From Vibrio tapetis subsp. quintayensis (GTDB lineage: Bacteria; Pseudomonadota; Gammaproteobacteria; Enterobacterales; Vibrionaceae), in contig NZ_JAUFQV010000001.1 of the NCBI RefSeq assembly GCF_030409945.1, positions 40,303-104,302 of the forward strand: a DNA stretch of 64,000 nt. Direction: 5' to 3'. A program made the translations under genes and the position numbers. This document shows, piece by piece, positions 45,396 through 54,885 of this stretch (positions are counted from its first letter, which is position 1; every line of letters starts with the position of its first letter). The notes beneath the pieces are model-generated. The model ran no database searches. It was not told the origin of the DNA and saw nothing but the letters and a program-made list of their open reading frames with translations.

Positions 45396-46370
45396 ATGAA
45401 TAACGAATTTACTTTCAGCGTTAAAAGCATCCGTCTCGATGAAAACTATCACCCATCAGACAGCACCCGTATTACGACCAACTTTGCTAACTTGGCTAGG
45501 GGTGACAGCCGCAAGTCTAACCTGCGTAACGCTTTGAATATGATTGATAACAGCTTCAACGCTTTGGCTAATTGGGACAACCCAAATGGCGATCGCTACG
45601 CTGTCGAACTTGAGATCATTTCCGTTGATATGGGCATACAAAGTGGAGAGCAAGCGTTTCCATCAATCGAAGTATTAAAGACCAATATTATTGACACTAA
45701 AACCAACGAACGCATTGAAGGTATTGTAGGTAATAATTTTTCTTCATACGTTCGGGATTACGATTTTAGTGTTCGATTATTAGACCACAATAAAAACCAA
45801 CCAACATTCAGTGTCCCTAGTGACTTTGGTGATTTACATGGCAAACTATTTCAGTATTTTGTAAATTCTAACACTTATAAGCAGAACTTTAATAAGTTGC
45901 CGGTTATATGCTTAAGTGTCTCTGATAATAAAACCTACCACAGAACTGAAAACCAGCACCCTATATTAGGGGTGGAATATCAGCCGAATGACACATCTCT
46001 AACTGAACAGTATTTCAAAAAAATGGGCTTACAAGTTCGCTACTTTATGCCAAGTAATAGTGTTGCACCATTGGCGTTCTATTTCTTTGGTGATTTGCTT
46101 AATGACTACACCAATCTTGAACTGATCAGCACCATTAGCACGATGGAAACGTTTCAAAAGATTTACCGACCTGAAATTTATAATGCGAATGCTGTTGCCG
46201 GAAAATGCTACCAGCCAAACTTGAAAAGCTTAGATCATTCACTAACCCAAATTGTTTATGATCGAGAAGAACGCAGTCAGTTGGCGATTGAGCAAGGAAA
46301 GTTTGCTGAAGAGTACTTCATCAAGCCATACAAATCGGTTCTTGAACATTGGTCTACGAATTACGCTTAA
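45396..46370 (+). CDS. mesX: MesX (DUF1852), accessory protein of MesD methionine synthase
   Basis: A protein of 324 residues matching the DUF1852 family, for example FTFSVKSIRLDENYHPSDSTRITTNFANLARG near the start and PVICLSVSDNKTYHR. MesX is known to be needed for MesD-type, folate-independent methionine synthases; its biochemical role is not settled. It is 31 bases upstream of mesD. No transmembrane segment or metal motif is obvious. Confidence 0.88.
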   Translation: MNNEFTFSVKSIRLDENYHPSDSTRITTNFANLARGDSRKSNLRNALNMIDNSFNALANWDNPNGDRYAVELEIISVDMGIQSGEQAFPSIEVLKTNIIDTKTNERIEGIVGNNFSSYVRDYDFSVRLLDHNKNQPTFSVPSDFGDLHGKLFQYFVNSNTYKQNFNKLPVICLSVSDNKTYHRTENQHPILGVEYQPNDTSLTEQYFKKMGLQVRYFMPSNSVAPLAFYFFGDLLNDYTNLELISTISTMETFQKIYRPEIYNANAVAGKCYQPNLKSLDHSLTQIVYDREERSQLAIEQGKFAEEYFIKPYKSVLEHWSTNYA

Positions 46371-46401
46371 TCAGTCATCCAAATATACGGCAGCATTTAT
46401 T

Positions 46402-47433
46402 ATGAAAACACTATTACCTACTTCGACTTCAGGCAGTCTTCCCAAACCGGCTTGGCTTGCCGAGCCTGAGACACTTTGGTCTCCTTGGAAACTACAAGGT
46501 GATGAACTAACCGAAGGTAAACACGATGCCTTACGTGTGTCATTGCAACAACAACAACTCGCTAATATTGATATTGTTAGTGATGGTGAACAAACTCGCC
46601 AACACTTCGTAACGACATTTATCGAACACCTTAATGGCGTTGACTTTGAAAAACGAAAAACTGTTAAAATTCGCGACCGTTATGATGCGAGCGTACCGAC
46701 AGTTGTTGGCCCCGTGTCTCGTCAAAAATCTGTTTTTGTTGAAGACGCCAAGTTTTTACGTAAACAAACCAAACAACCAATTAAATGGGCACTTCCTGGC
46801 CCAATGACAATGATCGATACACTTTATGATGACCATTACAAAAGCCGTGAGAAACTGGCCTGGGAATTTGCCATCATACTGAATCAAGAAGCTAAAGAAT
46901 TAGAAGCGGCTGGAGTTGATATCATTCAATTCGACGAGCCCGCATTTAATGTGTTTTTTGACGAAGTCAACGATTGGGGAATTGCTTGTTTAGAAAGAGC
47001 TATCGAAGGACTTAAATGTGAGACGGCGGTTCATATTTGTTACGGCTATGGTATCAAAGCCAACACGGATTGGAAAAAGACGTTAGGGTCTGAATGGAGA
47101 CAATATGAAGAGGTGTTTCCAAAACTACAAAAATCCGACATCGACATCATTTCGCTAGAATGCCACAACTCACATGTTCCCATCGAGTTGCTAGAACTTA
47201 TCCGCGGTAAAAAAGTAATGGTGGGAGCGATCGATGTCGCATCCGATGACATTGAAACACCAGAAGAAGTAGCCAACACCTTAAGAAAAGCGCTTGAATT
47301 TGTAGACGCAGACAAACTCTACCCTTGTACTAACTGTGGTATGGCTCCCCTGTCTCGCTCTGTTTCAACCGCCAAACTGAACGCCTTAAGCGCCGGCGCT
47401 GAAATCGTACGACAAGAACTCGCTAATACCTAA
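46402..47433 (+). CDS. mesD: MesD folate-independent methionine synthase
   Basis: A MetE-C-terminal-like TIM barrel of 343 residues. The start MKTLLPTSTSGSLPKPAWLA is followed by zinc-site signatures HICYGYG, LECHNSH and PCTNCGMAPLSR. It lacks the N-terminal half of MetE. MesD proteins make methionine from homocysteine without a folate donor and depend on MesX and oxygen; the methyl donor is not established. A longer frame begins at 46252 inside mesX, but the ATG at 46402 matches the family start. Confidence 0.88.
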   Translation: MKTLLPTSTSGSLPKPAWLAEPETLWSPWKLQGDELTEGKHDALRVSLQQQQLANIDIVSDGEQTRQHFVTTFIEHLNGVDFEKRKTVKIRDRYDASVPTVVGPVSRQKSVFVEDAKFLRKQTKQPIKWALPGPMTMIDTLYDDHYKSREKLAWEFAIILNQEAKELEAAGVDIIQFDEPAFNVFFDEVNDWGIACLERAIEGLKCETAVHICYGYGIKANTDWKKTLGSEWRQYEEVFPKLQKSDIDIISLECHNSHVPIELLELIRGKKVMVGAIDVASDDIETPEEVANTLRKALEFVDADKLYPCTNCGMAPLSRSVSTAKLNALSAGAEIVRQELANT

Positions 47434-47436
47434 TAC

Positions 47437-47480
47437 AAACGGGGCCAATGCGCCCCTCTCTCCATCGGACACACACTTAA
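47437..47480 (+). terminator. Weak terminator-like hairpin and GGACACACA repeat after mesD
   Basis: GGGGC (47441-47445) pairs with GCCCC (47452-47456) just after the mesD stop, with a CT-rich tail instead of a clean T-run. CATCGGACACACACTT follows at 47464-47479. It is an exact inverted match to 16 bases inside the oxidoreductase gene at 14379-14394. Confidence 0.5.
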
Positions 47481-47628
47481 ACCCAGCCTGGTTTTTACAT
47501 TAAGCCCAACATCATTCTATCTACTGTATTTCCGAATGATAAATCATTGCTATTACAGGTTTCGATAATCAGGCTCACTTTGAATCATTAACGATTTAAG
47601 ACAGTAGTAAAGAGAACTGGCTATGCCA

Positions 47629-47844
47629 CTATTTCCAACCCTGTGACCACTGCCTTTCATTTTTCAGATCGCGCCAGTCTATCGAATAAGTGTTTTTCGA
47701 CAGGACAGCTTCTAACAAACATGATGTTACCAAGCCTTCTTCATCAAACGTCATTTCTGATATCAAAAAGTGTTTTTCACGATTCGCTGGCTTAATCGCC
47801 GTCCATTTACTATTGAGCAGCTTCGCTGGGTTAATCCTATTCAT
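47629..47844 (-). CDS. Small Trp-rich protein (TIGR02450-like)
   Basis: A 71-residue protein from ATG 47844 (MNRINPAKLLNSKWTA), with AAAGGAACCAAT upstream. It shows the conserved Trp pattern: NSKWTAIKP at the start and IDWRDLKNERQWSQGWK at the end. I recall it as the TIGR02450 family. The longer frame reaching 47973 is not supported by a ribosome site. Function unknown. Confidence 0.8.
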   Translation of the reverse strand: MNRINPAKLLNSKWTAIKPANREKHFLISEMTFDEEGLVTSCLLEAVLSKNTYSIDWRDLKNERQWSQGWK

Positions 47845-47951
47845 ATTGGTTCCTTTAACATTAAATACAGTGCCTGTCCCTATATAAACGAAAAAGGTAA
47901 CGAATAAGATCAACACTAAGTGACATTTATTCGTACAGCCGGCCAAGATGT

Positions 47952-48482
47952 TTAACCAACCCTGTTTTGCCATTCACAGCGCAGCATTCCGTATTTCACC
48001 GAATCGTAATATTTGCCTTGATGGTAACGCACCTTACGCAGCCGAGCTTCTTGCTTAAAACCCAGTTTTTCTGCACACGCCATCATGCGCGGGTTTCCAG
48101 ACCAAGTGGTTAACCCCACTCGTTCAATTTCCAATCGAGCAAACAAGTGATCAATCCACAACGGAAAGGCTTCAGATGCCAGTCCTTGCCCCCAATAATC
48201 AGCATCATAAATAATGACGCCCATTTCGAGCCACCGGGTAGACTCACACTCCCAATAAAAACTCACCGTTCCGACCGGTTTATCATTAACGGTAATCAAC
48301 TGAATATCAGTACCATCGCGTAAACGTGGAAATGTCGTCTTAGAAAATATCTCTAGCGATGGCGTGGTGTAGGGAAAGTAAGGCCCATTAAATTGAGTCC
48401 ATTCGTCGTTGCTCGTCACTAAGCGGTAAATCGCATCAAGTTCGTTGGATTTTGCTTGGCGAATCGCTATATTTCTTTGCAT
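47952..48482 (-). CDS. GNAT acetyltransferase (RimJ/RimL-like)
   Basis: A protein of 176 residues of the RimJ/RimL-type GNAT group. It contains MGVIIYDADYWGQGLASEAFPLWIDHLF, with the acetyl-CoA loop, and RVGLTTWSGNPRMMACAEKLGFKQEA, with the substrate-side strand. Ribosomal or small-molecule N-acetylation is the family role. First of several GNATs in the accessory zone. Confidence 0.88.
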   Translation of the reverse strand: MQRNIAIRQAKSNELDAIYRLVTSNDEWTQFNGPYFPYTTPSLEIFSKTTFPRLRDGTDIQLITVNDKPVGTVSFYWECESTRWLEMGVIIYDADYWGQGLASEAFPLWIDHLFARLEIERVGLTTWSGNPRMMACAEKLGFKQEARLRKVRYHQGKYYDSVKYGMLRCEWQNRVG

Positions 48483-48553
48483 TCTCGTTTTTCCTCACTC
48501 ACAAACGAATTACCTATTTTCGAGAGCCACTGATGATAATGGCCAAATCAAAC

Positions 48554-49150
48554 TTAGCTTAAAAGTTGGCGTAACTTACTTTGATCAAGCTTTCCCGCTT
48601 CGTCTCTCGCCACAAAATAAGGCAATTGCCAACGTTGGGTTCGTTTACCTGATTCAGAAAACACCTTCGTCCCATCTAGGCCTCTATCTGCGCTCCAAGG
48701 CGGGAACACGCGAAAGCCCGTTTTCCCTTTGCGCTTACTGGAAGAAACAATGCCTTTTGCCACCAGCACATCAACCGGAAAAACGAACAAGCCCTGTGTC
48801 GGCTCAATATCGCTTTGAGGCGAAAGGCTCACGTGGCTTTGAACCTCAACAAACAGAAAATCGAGATCCGATTGTTCTAGAGGAATGGGTTTTGTCTCTA
48901 AAGACGGTAATGACGGACGTTGCCATATGGCTAAAAACGCACCCGGCCTATCCTCGGTGACCTTGCCTCTACGATACGAAATTCTCTGATGGTTGAGAGC
49001 AAAATTCACCGCCTGATACTTTGCGCTCTCGGGAACAGGATCGAGTCCGACAGGCGTGGTTAACTCATATCCGTTTGCCACAAACTCTTGGTTTAACCAA
49101 GTCATGATCGCAGCGCTGTAGTCAGTTCCTTTCACAATTTTCCTTATCAC
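48554..49150 (-). CDS. MepB-family protein
   Basis: A protein of 198 residues matching MepB: FALNHQRISYRRGKVTEDRPGAFLAIWQR, LDFLFVEVQ, GLFVFPVDVLVAKGIVSS and RVFPPWSAD, ending in TQRWQLPYFV. In Staphylococcus mepB lies with the multidrug pump mepA, but its role is undefined. The likely start is GTG 49150, overlapping the NUDIX stop by 4 bases (GTGA), so it is translationally coupled to that gene. Confidence 0.82.
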   Translation of the reverse strand: MIRKIVKGTDYSAAIMTWLNQEFVANGYELTTPVGLDPVPESAKYQAVNFALNHQRISYRRGKVTEDRPGAFLAIWQRPSLPSLETKPIPLEQSDLDFLFVEVQSHVSLSPQSDIEPTQGLFVFPVDVLVAKGIVSSSKRKGKTGFRVFPPWSADRGLDGTKVFSESGKRTQRWQLPYFVARDEAGKLDQSKLRQLLS

Positions 49151-49605
49151 CCGTTTTTATGGTTCACTTTATGGTCGGTCAATGACCCACTATTGAAGTT
49201 AATACCAAGCGAAGGGTTTTCTTTAATTAAGTTAACCAATGGCAAGAATAACGGACTGGGCAGAGCGTCCAACGCACACCATTTCCATTGTTTGCATTTA
49301 CCGGGTTCCGTGACTTTCGGCTCTCCATCGTCACATTCCCCTAATACAAATAGCGTCACGTAGTGTTTTTGTTCGTTTTCAAAGATGTCATTGGTAAAAC
49401 CGATCTTTGTCACCTTTTCCACAACAAGCCCCGTCTCTTCAAAGGCTTCACGACGAGCGCATTGTTCAATGCTCTCTCCCAATTCTAAGTGCCCGCCCGG
49501 TGTCGCCCACGTGTTTGCCCCGTGAGATCCCATACGCTCACCTAACAATATGTGGCCGTCTCGAACGATGACCGTTGCAACACCTACTCTTACCTTATTA
49601 CTCAC
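49147..49605 (-). CDS. NUDIX hydrolase
   Basis: MutT-like protein of 152 residues. The NUDIX box GHLELGESIEQCARREAFEETGLVV (about 38-62) is complete, with the REAFEE catalytic glutamates. It hydrolyses a nucleoside-diphosphate-linked substrate, perhaps an oxidised nucleotide. The start is GTG 49605 with GAGAGG upstream. It is coupled to the MepB gene by overlap. Confidence 0.9.
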   Translation of the reverse strand: MSNKVRVGVATVIVRDGHILLGERMGSHGANTWATPGGHLELGESIEQCARREAFEETGLVVEKVTKIGFTNDIFENEQKHYVTLFVLGECDDGEPKVTEPGKCKQWKWCALDALPSPLFLPLVNLIKENPSLGINFNSGSLTDHKVNHKNG

Positions 49606-49686
49606 GCGATGCCTCTCAAAACCCTATTAAAACAACACGATATTATCAATCGCACCTTCAGAAAACACTCTAAACTGCCGACTTAA

Positions 49687-50154
49687 TTAGGCAATAATTT
49701 CAGTGACGACCTCTGTTTTCACTGAATTCGCGATAAAACAGTTTTCGTGAGACAGATGATGCATTTTTTCAAGTTGTTTGGTGGTGGGAATATGCTCGCC
49801 AGAAAATACAACATTCGGCCTCAAGGTCACTTTTGTTACCGAAGTTTTGCCACGGCTGTCTTCTTCCATGGTCCCCACGGCATCGTCTGTATAGCTATCG
49901 ATGATGTATCGGCGTTTTGCTGCAATCGACAAAAACACCAACATATGACAACTTGATAGCGATGCGATAAAGGCTTCTTCAGGATCAACATTCGCCTCGA
50001 CTGAATAAGGCAATGGAACAACACTAGGGGAAGAAGAAGCCGGTACGGTAACCCCTCCATCAAACTCCCACGTATGGCCGCGACTGTATTGATTGTCACT
50101 AAAGATCTCATCATTACCTCGAGACCAACGAATGGTGGCCGTATATTCAGACAT
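49687..50154 (-). CDS. OsmC-family peroxidase
   Basis: OsmC/Ohr-like protein of 155 residues. FIASLSSCHMLVFLSIAAKR holds the first redox Cys. The second is in HLSHENCFIANSVKTEV. SRGHTWEFDGGVTVPASSSP is typical of the OsmC subgroup. It reduces organic hydroperoxides via a thiol mechanism. Confidence 0.9.
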   Translation of the reverse strand: MSEYTATIRWSRGNDEIFSDNQYSRGHTWEFDGGVTVPASSSPSVVPLPYSVEANVDPEEAFIASLSSCHMLVFLSIAAKRRYIIDSYTDDAVGTMEEDSRGKTSVTKVTLRPNVVFSGEHIPTTKQLEKMHHLSHENCFIANSVKTEVVTEIIA

Positions 50155-50225
50155 CCTTTTCTCCTTATTCTATGGTGTAATGGCAACTATGCACGTTAAG
50201 CTCTATTAATGTTGTCGCAGCGTCT

Positions 50226-50702
50226 CTAACTGCTTTGGGTTTCCCACCGAAAGTACGGACGTTCGCCATCAAAGCGTTCAATGTTTGCACCGATTGTTTT
50301 GTAAAACTCATGAACTCGCACGTTTTGCGGGCTCGCAGTCCAAGAAATGTGAGCAGCAGAAACCTGTTGAGCCTGCGCCATTAGCGCTCTCATCAGCGTA
50401 GCGCCACAGCCTCTAGATCTTTCTTTTCCAAGAACCAAAAGATCATCGAGCCAAATCGAAGCTTCTCCAGAGAATGAAGAGTATCTAAAATGATAAAGTG
50501 CAAAGCCAATCGCTTTACTCTCGGATTCTAAAAGCAACGCGTGGGCAAATGGGGATTGACCAAACAGAGTACGTTCGATCTTGTCAATATTGGTGGTAAT
50601 TTCGCCTTGAAAGCCTTTCATGCTTCGGTCAAATTCCGCCTTAAGCGCAATAAAACCTAACAATGTTTTTGCGTCTTGAATTTCCGCTAATCTGACCTTC
50701 AT
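50226..50702 (-). CDS. GNAT acetyltransferase
   Basis: A protein of 158 residues. It has IWLDDLLVLGKERSRGCGATLMRALMAQAQ, where the acetyl-CoA loop Q/RxxGxG/A is slightly altered (RSRGCGA), and NVRVHEFYKTIGA near the end. It is similar to diamine/aminoglycoside-type acetyltransferases in layout (LDDLLV). Substrate unknown. A 267-base gap downstream holds no clear gene. Confidence 0.86.
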   Translation of the reverse strand: MKVRLAEIQDAKTLLGFIALKAEFDRSMKGFQGEITTNIDKIERTLFGQSPFAHALLLESESKAIGFALYHFRYSSFSGEASIWLDDLLVLGKERSRGCGATLMRALMAQAQQVSAAHISWTASPQNVRVHEFYKTIGANIERFDGERPYFRWETQSS

Positions 50703-50969
50703 TGAATCACTCCTTGATCAATCATAACCTCATTTCTTAATTCTAAAATGGGTGGCGTTTGAATAATATACACTAAAGTCGGTAGAGGGTTGTTTTAGTA
50801 TTTGATGTTTTCTAAAGAATGGCTAGCGGGACGTGAAGAGGCAATTATCGGTATCTTTGTTTGGTGCATGTCCGTTAGTATCGCACTTAATTAGCGAGCC
50901 CTAAACCGTGGTATCAACTTTCTACGAAACAAAAATACCACGCGCTTAAGGCTACTGTTGATCGCCTTG

Positions 50970-51614
50970 TTAACTTTTACGGCTCCTCAGCATCACTACG
51001 CCGAGCCAAGAAAACCATACTATTTGGCTGATACCAAAAATTTCAGTTAGCACATCAGCGGGATAAATAGTAAAAATACCGACGGTACCAACGAACAGGC
51101 CAAGATAGTTAAGTGTTTTGGGAAGTTCATGACCTTTTAAAGCCGCAAAACTTAACAATAGAACCCACAAGCCTCCAACGACCTCGTTTCCACCACCTAA
51201 ACCCTCGACTACCGCGTAGATAGCTCGCCAGGCTGTCATCGCTTGCTCTGGATCAGTCGTTGACAACTCCAAGGCCGCAGCCAAACCTATATTTGCAATC
51301 ATTCCACTAGCGATGACTAAGCCTACCCAAACAACCCCAAACACCGAAGCGATTTGTGAGAGTGTTGGCGCATTTATCTTCAAGCGTTCATAAAGTGCCA
51401 CAACTAATACTGCTAAAAGGATCCCAAAAAGCACATACATTATGAAGTTTACAGTGGACAAGAGGCCCTGATTTTCAGCCAGAAAAGAAAACTTTTGCAC
51501 TGAGCTAGCATCCTTCGGGAAATCCCAGAATGCGCCAAAAAAAATGAATGCTGATACGTAAATGGCTGCTTCTAGGAGTGCTGTAACCCCACCTGCTTTT
51601 TGCAAATTACTCAT
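50970..51614 (-). CDS. DUF4386-like membrane protein
   Basis: Integral membrane protein of 214 residues with about six helices: GGVTALLEAAIYVSAFIFFGAF, STVNFIMYVLFGILLAVLVVALYERL, and later LGGGNEVVGGLWVLLLSFAAL. The pattern fits DUF4386-type proteins. Function unknown. It stands alone on the minus strand. Confidence 0.7.
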   Translation of the reverse strand: MSNLQKAGGVTALLEAAIYVSAFIFFGAFWDFPKDASSVQKFSFLAENQGLLSTVNFIMYVLFGILLAVLVVALYERLKINAPTLSQIASVFGVVWVGLVIASGMIANIGLAAALELSTTDPEQAMTAWRAIYAVVEGLGGGNEVVGGLWVLLLSFAALKGHELPKTLNYLGLFVGTVGIFTIYPADVLTEIFGISQIVWFSWLGVVMLRSRKS

Positions 51615-51764
51615 TATTCAACCCTTGACCAAAAGCAAAAAATCAACATAACACGACAATCATTAACAATATACGAATGTTCGACGGAGAAAGCGTCCGC
51701 TTAAGCTATGATCAACGCAACCGGACGTCGTGCATACCACTGTCTACACCCGTTAGAAGCATCT

Positions 51765-52043
51765 TTATGACATATTTCTACGACGCGCTTCCTTCTTATA
51801 GCTAGACTCGCGATAAAACCAGAGCGCCCCATTCGCAAAAAATATCAAACCAGTGAACAACGCATAGTTCAAAAGCTGGCTCTGAAAAAATGCGAAACCG
51901 CCCAACTCGCTAAAAGAGGAATATTGGAAAGCGACATTAAACACTATATAGAATACAACGGCCCCTAACGTACTCTTATAAAACCATGAAAAGAAGCCTT
52001 GCTCTCGCTTCTTTTGCCAAATTTCAAACACTTTATCGTTCAT
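51765..52043 (-). CDS. Small two-span membrane protein
   Basis: A protein of 92 residues with helices at about 25-42 and 55-75 and a basic C-terminal tail (ESSYKKEARRRNMS). The N-terminus is amphipathic (FEIWQKKREQGFFSWFYKST). No family was recognised. It is typical of cargo in the accessory zone. Confidence 0.6.
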   Translation of the reverse strand: MNDKVFEIWQKKREQGFFSWFYKSTLGAVVFYIVFNVAFQYSSFSELGGFAFFQSQLLNYALFTGLIFFANGALWFYRESSYKKEARRRNMS

Positions 52044-52139
52044 TTTTACCTATCTTAATTATCCATTTATACATATTTCGATTTTTTCACGCAGGTAGTA
52101 TCGCATTGTGTTAACCGCTGAACACCACAACCACATTAC

Positions 52140-52637
52140 CTATTCCACCGCGTCGTAAACTCTAAGCTCAACCCAAAGTACAAAATACCTTGAGACAAAG
52201 TCTAACTCAACACTAACTGAACACGCGGTGATCAAAACACCACGCCCGTTAATTTGCTTCAACGCCTCAAAATTTGGCCGAAGATTACGTAATGTCTTTT
52301 CGCAATCAACTTCGATAAATACTTTTGAGTCAAAGTAACCAAAGGAAATCACGTTGCTTGTTGTTATTCCTAGATGTTCCAACAAGTCTGAGGACGGGGA
52401 AACACCAAACTCAATGGCTGGCGATGGGAAATCCAGTGCGACTGTTGAGTCGTTTATTAATGCCTTTAAGATCCCAGATAACGTTTCAAAGTCAACTTTG
52501 TCGCCAGCCTTTACTTGCCCACGTTCTTTAAGGACATGAGCAACCGCAAGCGTTCCGTGCCTTAAAGGGCTGCAACCGCTGACTTTACCGCTTATAACAG
52601 GCTCCAAGCCGAACGTACCGAGCGTTGATAAGTCCAC
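52140..52637 (-). pseudogene. Truncated PhzF-like isomerase
   Basis: The frame keeps the centre of a PhzF-family protein: RHGTLAVAHVLKERG, VDFETLSGILKALI, VALDFPSPAIEFG, and DFVSRYFVLWV in place of the usual DFVSRFFAP. The N-terminal segment with the catalytic Glu and GNP motif is missing, the usual CGHATLA is altered, and the C-terminal domain is absent after about 165 residues. The GTG start and first 20 residues do not look like the family. It is best read as a decayed gene fragment. Confidence 0.65.
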
Positions 52638-52799
52638 TTAAGAAAGTTGCTAGCATTACTTAGTCGTCGGCACTTCACTCTGGTTATAGACACTTCGCTC
52701 CCCCATTACCGCATTTCGTCGCAAACAAGCCATTAACCCCATAACTTCATTTAGTATTTACCTCATCAAACAATTACGTTAAAGATGAAGGGCAATCAA

Positions 52800-53087
52800 A
52801 TGGATCACGCAATGCACACAACTACTCAGCAAGAACACGTAGTGGCTCAAGTAAAAAAAGTTAAAGCATTTTACGCTCACTTAATTAACTACTTATCGGT
52901 AATATGCTTATTATTTGTCATTAATTTTGTGACGGGCACTGAGGAAATTTGGGCAATTTACCCTGCCTTAGGTTGGGGGATCTTTGTCGTTTCACATATG
53001 ATTAAGGCATTTGAGTTGTTCAATTTTTTAGGAAATGACTGGGAGAAAAAAGAAGTAGAAAAGCGTTTGGCTAAGCTACGTAAATAA
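52800..53087 (+). CDS. 2TM-domain protein
   Basis: About 95 residues from ATG 52800 (MDHAMHTTTQQEH), with AAGGGCAATCAA upstream. It has two membrane helices (LINYLSVICLLFVINFVTG and IYPALGWGIFVVSHMIKAF) followed by a charged C-terminal helix ENDWEKKEVEKRLAKL-like. This is the 2TM domain (PF13239-type) pattern. It is one of the few plus-strand genes in the accessory zone. Confidence 0.8.
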   Translation: MDHAMHTTTQQEHVVAQVKKVKAFYAHLINYLSVICLLFVINFVTGTEEIWAIYPALGWGIFVVSHMIKAFELFNFLGNDWEKKEVEKRLAKLRK

Positions 53088-53148
53088 GCCGTCATTAAAA
53101 ACTATGCACTACGCAGGTAAAATTTTCGGAGTCCGCTGGGTTGGTTTG

Positions 53149-53631
53149 TTAACTTGTTACCGCTCGCCATAGTGCGAACAACAACGGCACGCTAAGCATC
53201 ATACCTAAAACAACAATAGGCCCAGCGACATAAAACTTGGCTCTGTCAACAAACCCGCCCGTAATCGATGTATACAACACCAATGATGAGGTCGGTAGCA
53301 CCAACAAAAGGGCTGTTCCCGTACCTGGAGCATATTCTTGCACCAAGATCGAGGTCAGTAAGTGGGGAAAGAAAACGTTCAAGAACATCGCCAAAGCATA
53401 TCCCGTATAAAAGTATGCCCACCTTCCCCTTCTACCATCTCGAATGGCTAAACAAGCAGAAACGTAGGCAAGTACGGTTAGCACCACAACAGCAAACGTA
53501 AATTCAGAAGACGAGATATCAAGCCCGACTGGGTTTGCCCACGAGGGCAGAAAAAGAGCCTCCTCAATATTGTGTAATGTTATTGCAGCTACAAATAACA
53601 ACGCACAAGTTTTAATGCTAAACCTTGACAT
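53149..53631 (-). CDS. HXXEE-domain membrane protein
   Basis: About 160 residues from ATG 53631 (MSRFSIKTCALL), with GAAAGGATGG upstream. HNIEEALFLPSW at about 20-31 is the HxxEE motif in the first membrane segment. Further helices follow, and a mid-protein His (NVFFPHLLTS) may complete a metal site. The family function is unknown. Confidence 0.78.
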   Translation of the reverse strand: MSRFSIKTCALLFVAAITLHNIEEALFLPSWANPVGLDISSSEFTFAVVVLTVLAYVSACLAIRDGRRGRWAYFYTGYALAMFLNVFFPHLLTSILVQEYAPGTGTALLLVLPTSSLVLYTSITGGFVDRAKFYVAGPIVVLGMMLSVPLLFALWRAVTS

Positions 53632-53754
53632 GCCGACCATCCTTTCGGGGCTAACGTATCATCTAAAGGACACACACCAAGTTGTATCGTGTGCTTCTGC
53701 TTAAATCCTGTAGCGTGAAACCTAGCCTAAGTCATCATAAACCGCTTGTTGTAT

Positions 53755-54573
53755 TCAGTTTTTGAAAAACAAACAAATCTCTCGCACCAGTATTTCAGGA
53801 CGCTCTTCAATAACCAAATGGCCCGAATCGGGAACGGTAACCAACTTAGAACCTTTAATCTCGCGGTTGAGAACGTGAGCTTGTTCAACAGGAATCCAAG
53901 TGTCTTCTTCTCCCCACAGGATTAATGTTGGTACATCAAAGTTGGAAAACTTATCTTGAAATTCATCTGTGTACTTTGAATCAGCTTGAGCTATTTGCCG
54001 ATAAAAGGCTTTCTTTCCTTCTTCTCCCGACCAAGGAGCAAGAATACCGTCAATGGTTTCTCGAGATAATGACTGATATGACGCTGTTTTTATATAAGCT
54101 TCAACAATGGCTAAGTGGATAAAATCAGGCACTCCGGCAAAGGCTTCTTCATGCATTTCAATATGTTTAAAGAATGGAGATCCCCAGGGGGACAACGCAA
54201 CCGGGTCAATTAGGGCTATCTTTTTGTACTTTCGTTGGTCCAGTAAGTAATTCCTTAGCACTGTTGTGCCACCAAAATCATGACCCACTATATAAGGTAA
54301 TTCCAACTGCCAATGATCAATTAAAGAATCTAATAGCTGATTTTGTATCTTTAAAGATACATCTGCCTCTCCCTTCTCTGATTCACCATAGCCCAGCAAA
54401 TCAAAATAGTAGACGGTATACTGACTCGACAAAGCTTGAATCAAATGCCTAAGATTGAATGATGACCAAGGCGTACCATGCACCAAAACCAAAGGTTCTC
54501 CTTCCCCTTCAATCCCATATTTCACCTCTCTACCTTCAAACTCATACGTATGAGGCAAACTCCAAAGTTCCAT
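53755..54573 (-). CDS. Alpha/beta hydrolase (haloalkane dehalogenase-like)
   Basis: Alpha/beta hydrolase of 272 residues. Oxyanion segment LVHGTPWSSFNLR (about 30-42). The nucleophile elbow is GHDFGG, so the nucleophile is Asp, as in haloalkane dehalogenases and epoxide hydrolases. The acid lies in LILWGEEDTWIP and the catalytic His in VPDSGHLVIEE. The substrate cannot be predicted. Confidence 0.87.
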   Translation of the reverse strand: MELWSLPHTYEFEGREVKYGIEGEGEPLVLVHGTPWSSFNLRHLIQALSSQYTVYYFDLLGYGESEKGEADVSLKIQNQLLDSLIDHWQLELPYIVGHDFGGTTVLRNYLLDQRKYKKIALIDPVALSPWGSPFFKHIEMHEEAFAGVPDFIHLAIVEAYIKTASYQSLSRETIDGILAPWSGEEGKKAFYRQIAQADSKYTDEFQDKFSNFDVPTLILWGEEDTWIPVEQAHVLNREIKGSKLVTVPDSGHLVIEERPEILVREICLFFKN

Positions 54574-54885
54574 TGTTTCTCCTTGAATATAACGAATGAG
54601 ATGGATTCACGCGTTCGTGGGCGGCCCTATTTAAGTGAGCACTCGTCAATCTGATTCTAAAGCTAACTAGCTGAACACCTTAGCAAAGTTTCCGTCGGTG
54701 CGTATAGGGTTAGAAATGTGTAGTGACGCTAGTTTTTAGGCAAGAAGGTTACATAATTTACAGCATGGTCAATGGTGATATGCTCGAAATTCAGCAGAAA
54801 AACCAAACCAGATGATAGAATTTGCGAGAATTAATAAGTCAAAGCAAACGATGAATCATCGCCTACTTGAGCAATATATCTCCGC
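54574..54885. other. 312-base gap, no gene supported
   Basis: Contains short plus-strand frames but none with a convincing ribosome site or family match. ATTCGTTAT at about 54590 in minus orientation is faintly like the 3' end of an attC. No terminator or other strong structure was seen. Confidence 0.5.

Noticed and set aside
46252..46401. Upstream start for MesD within mesX
   Set aside because: The added 50 residues are out-of-frame mesX sequence. MKTLLPTSTSGS at 46402 is the family start.
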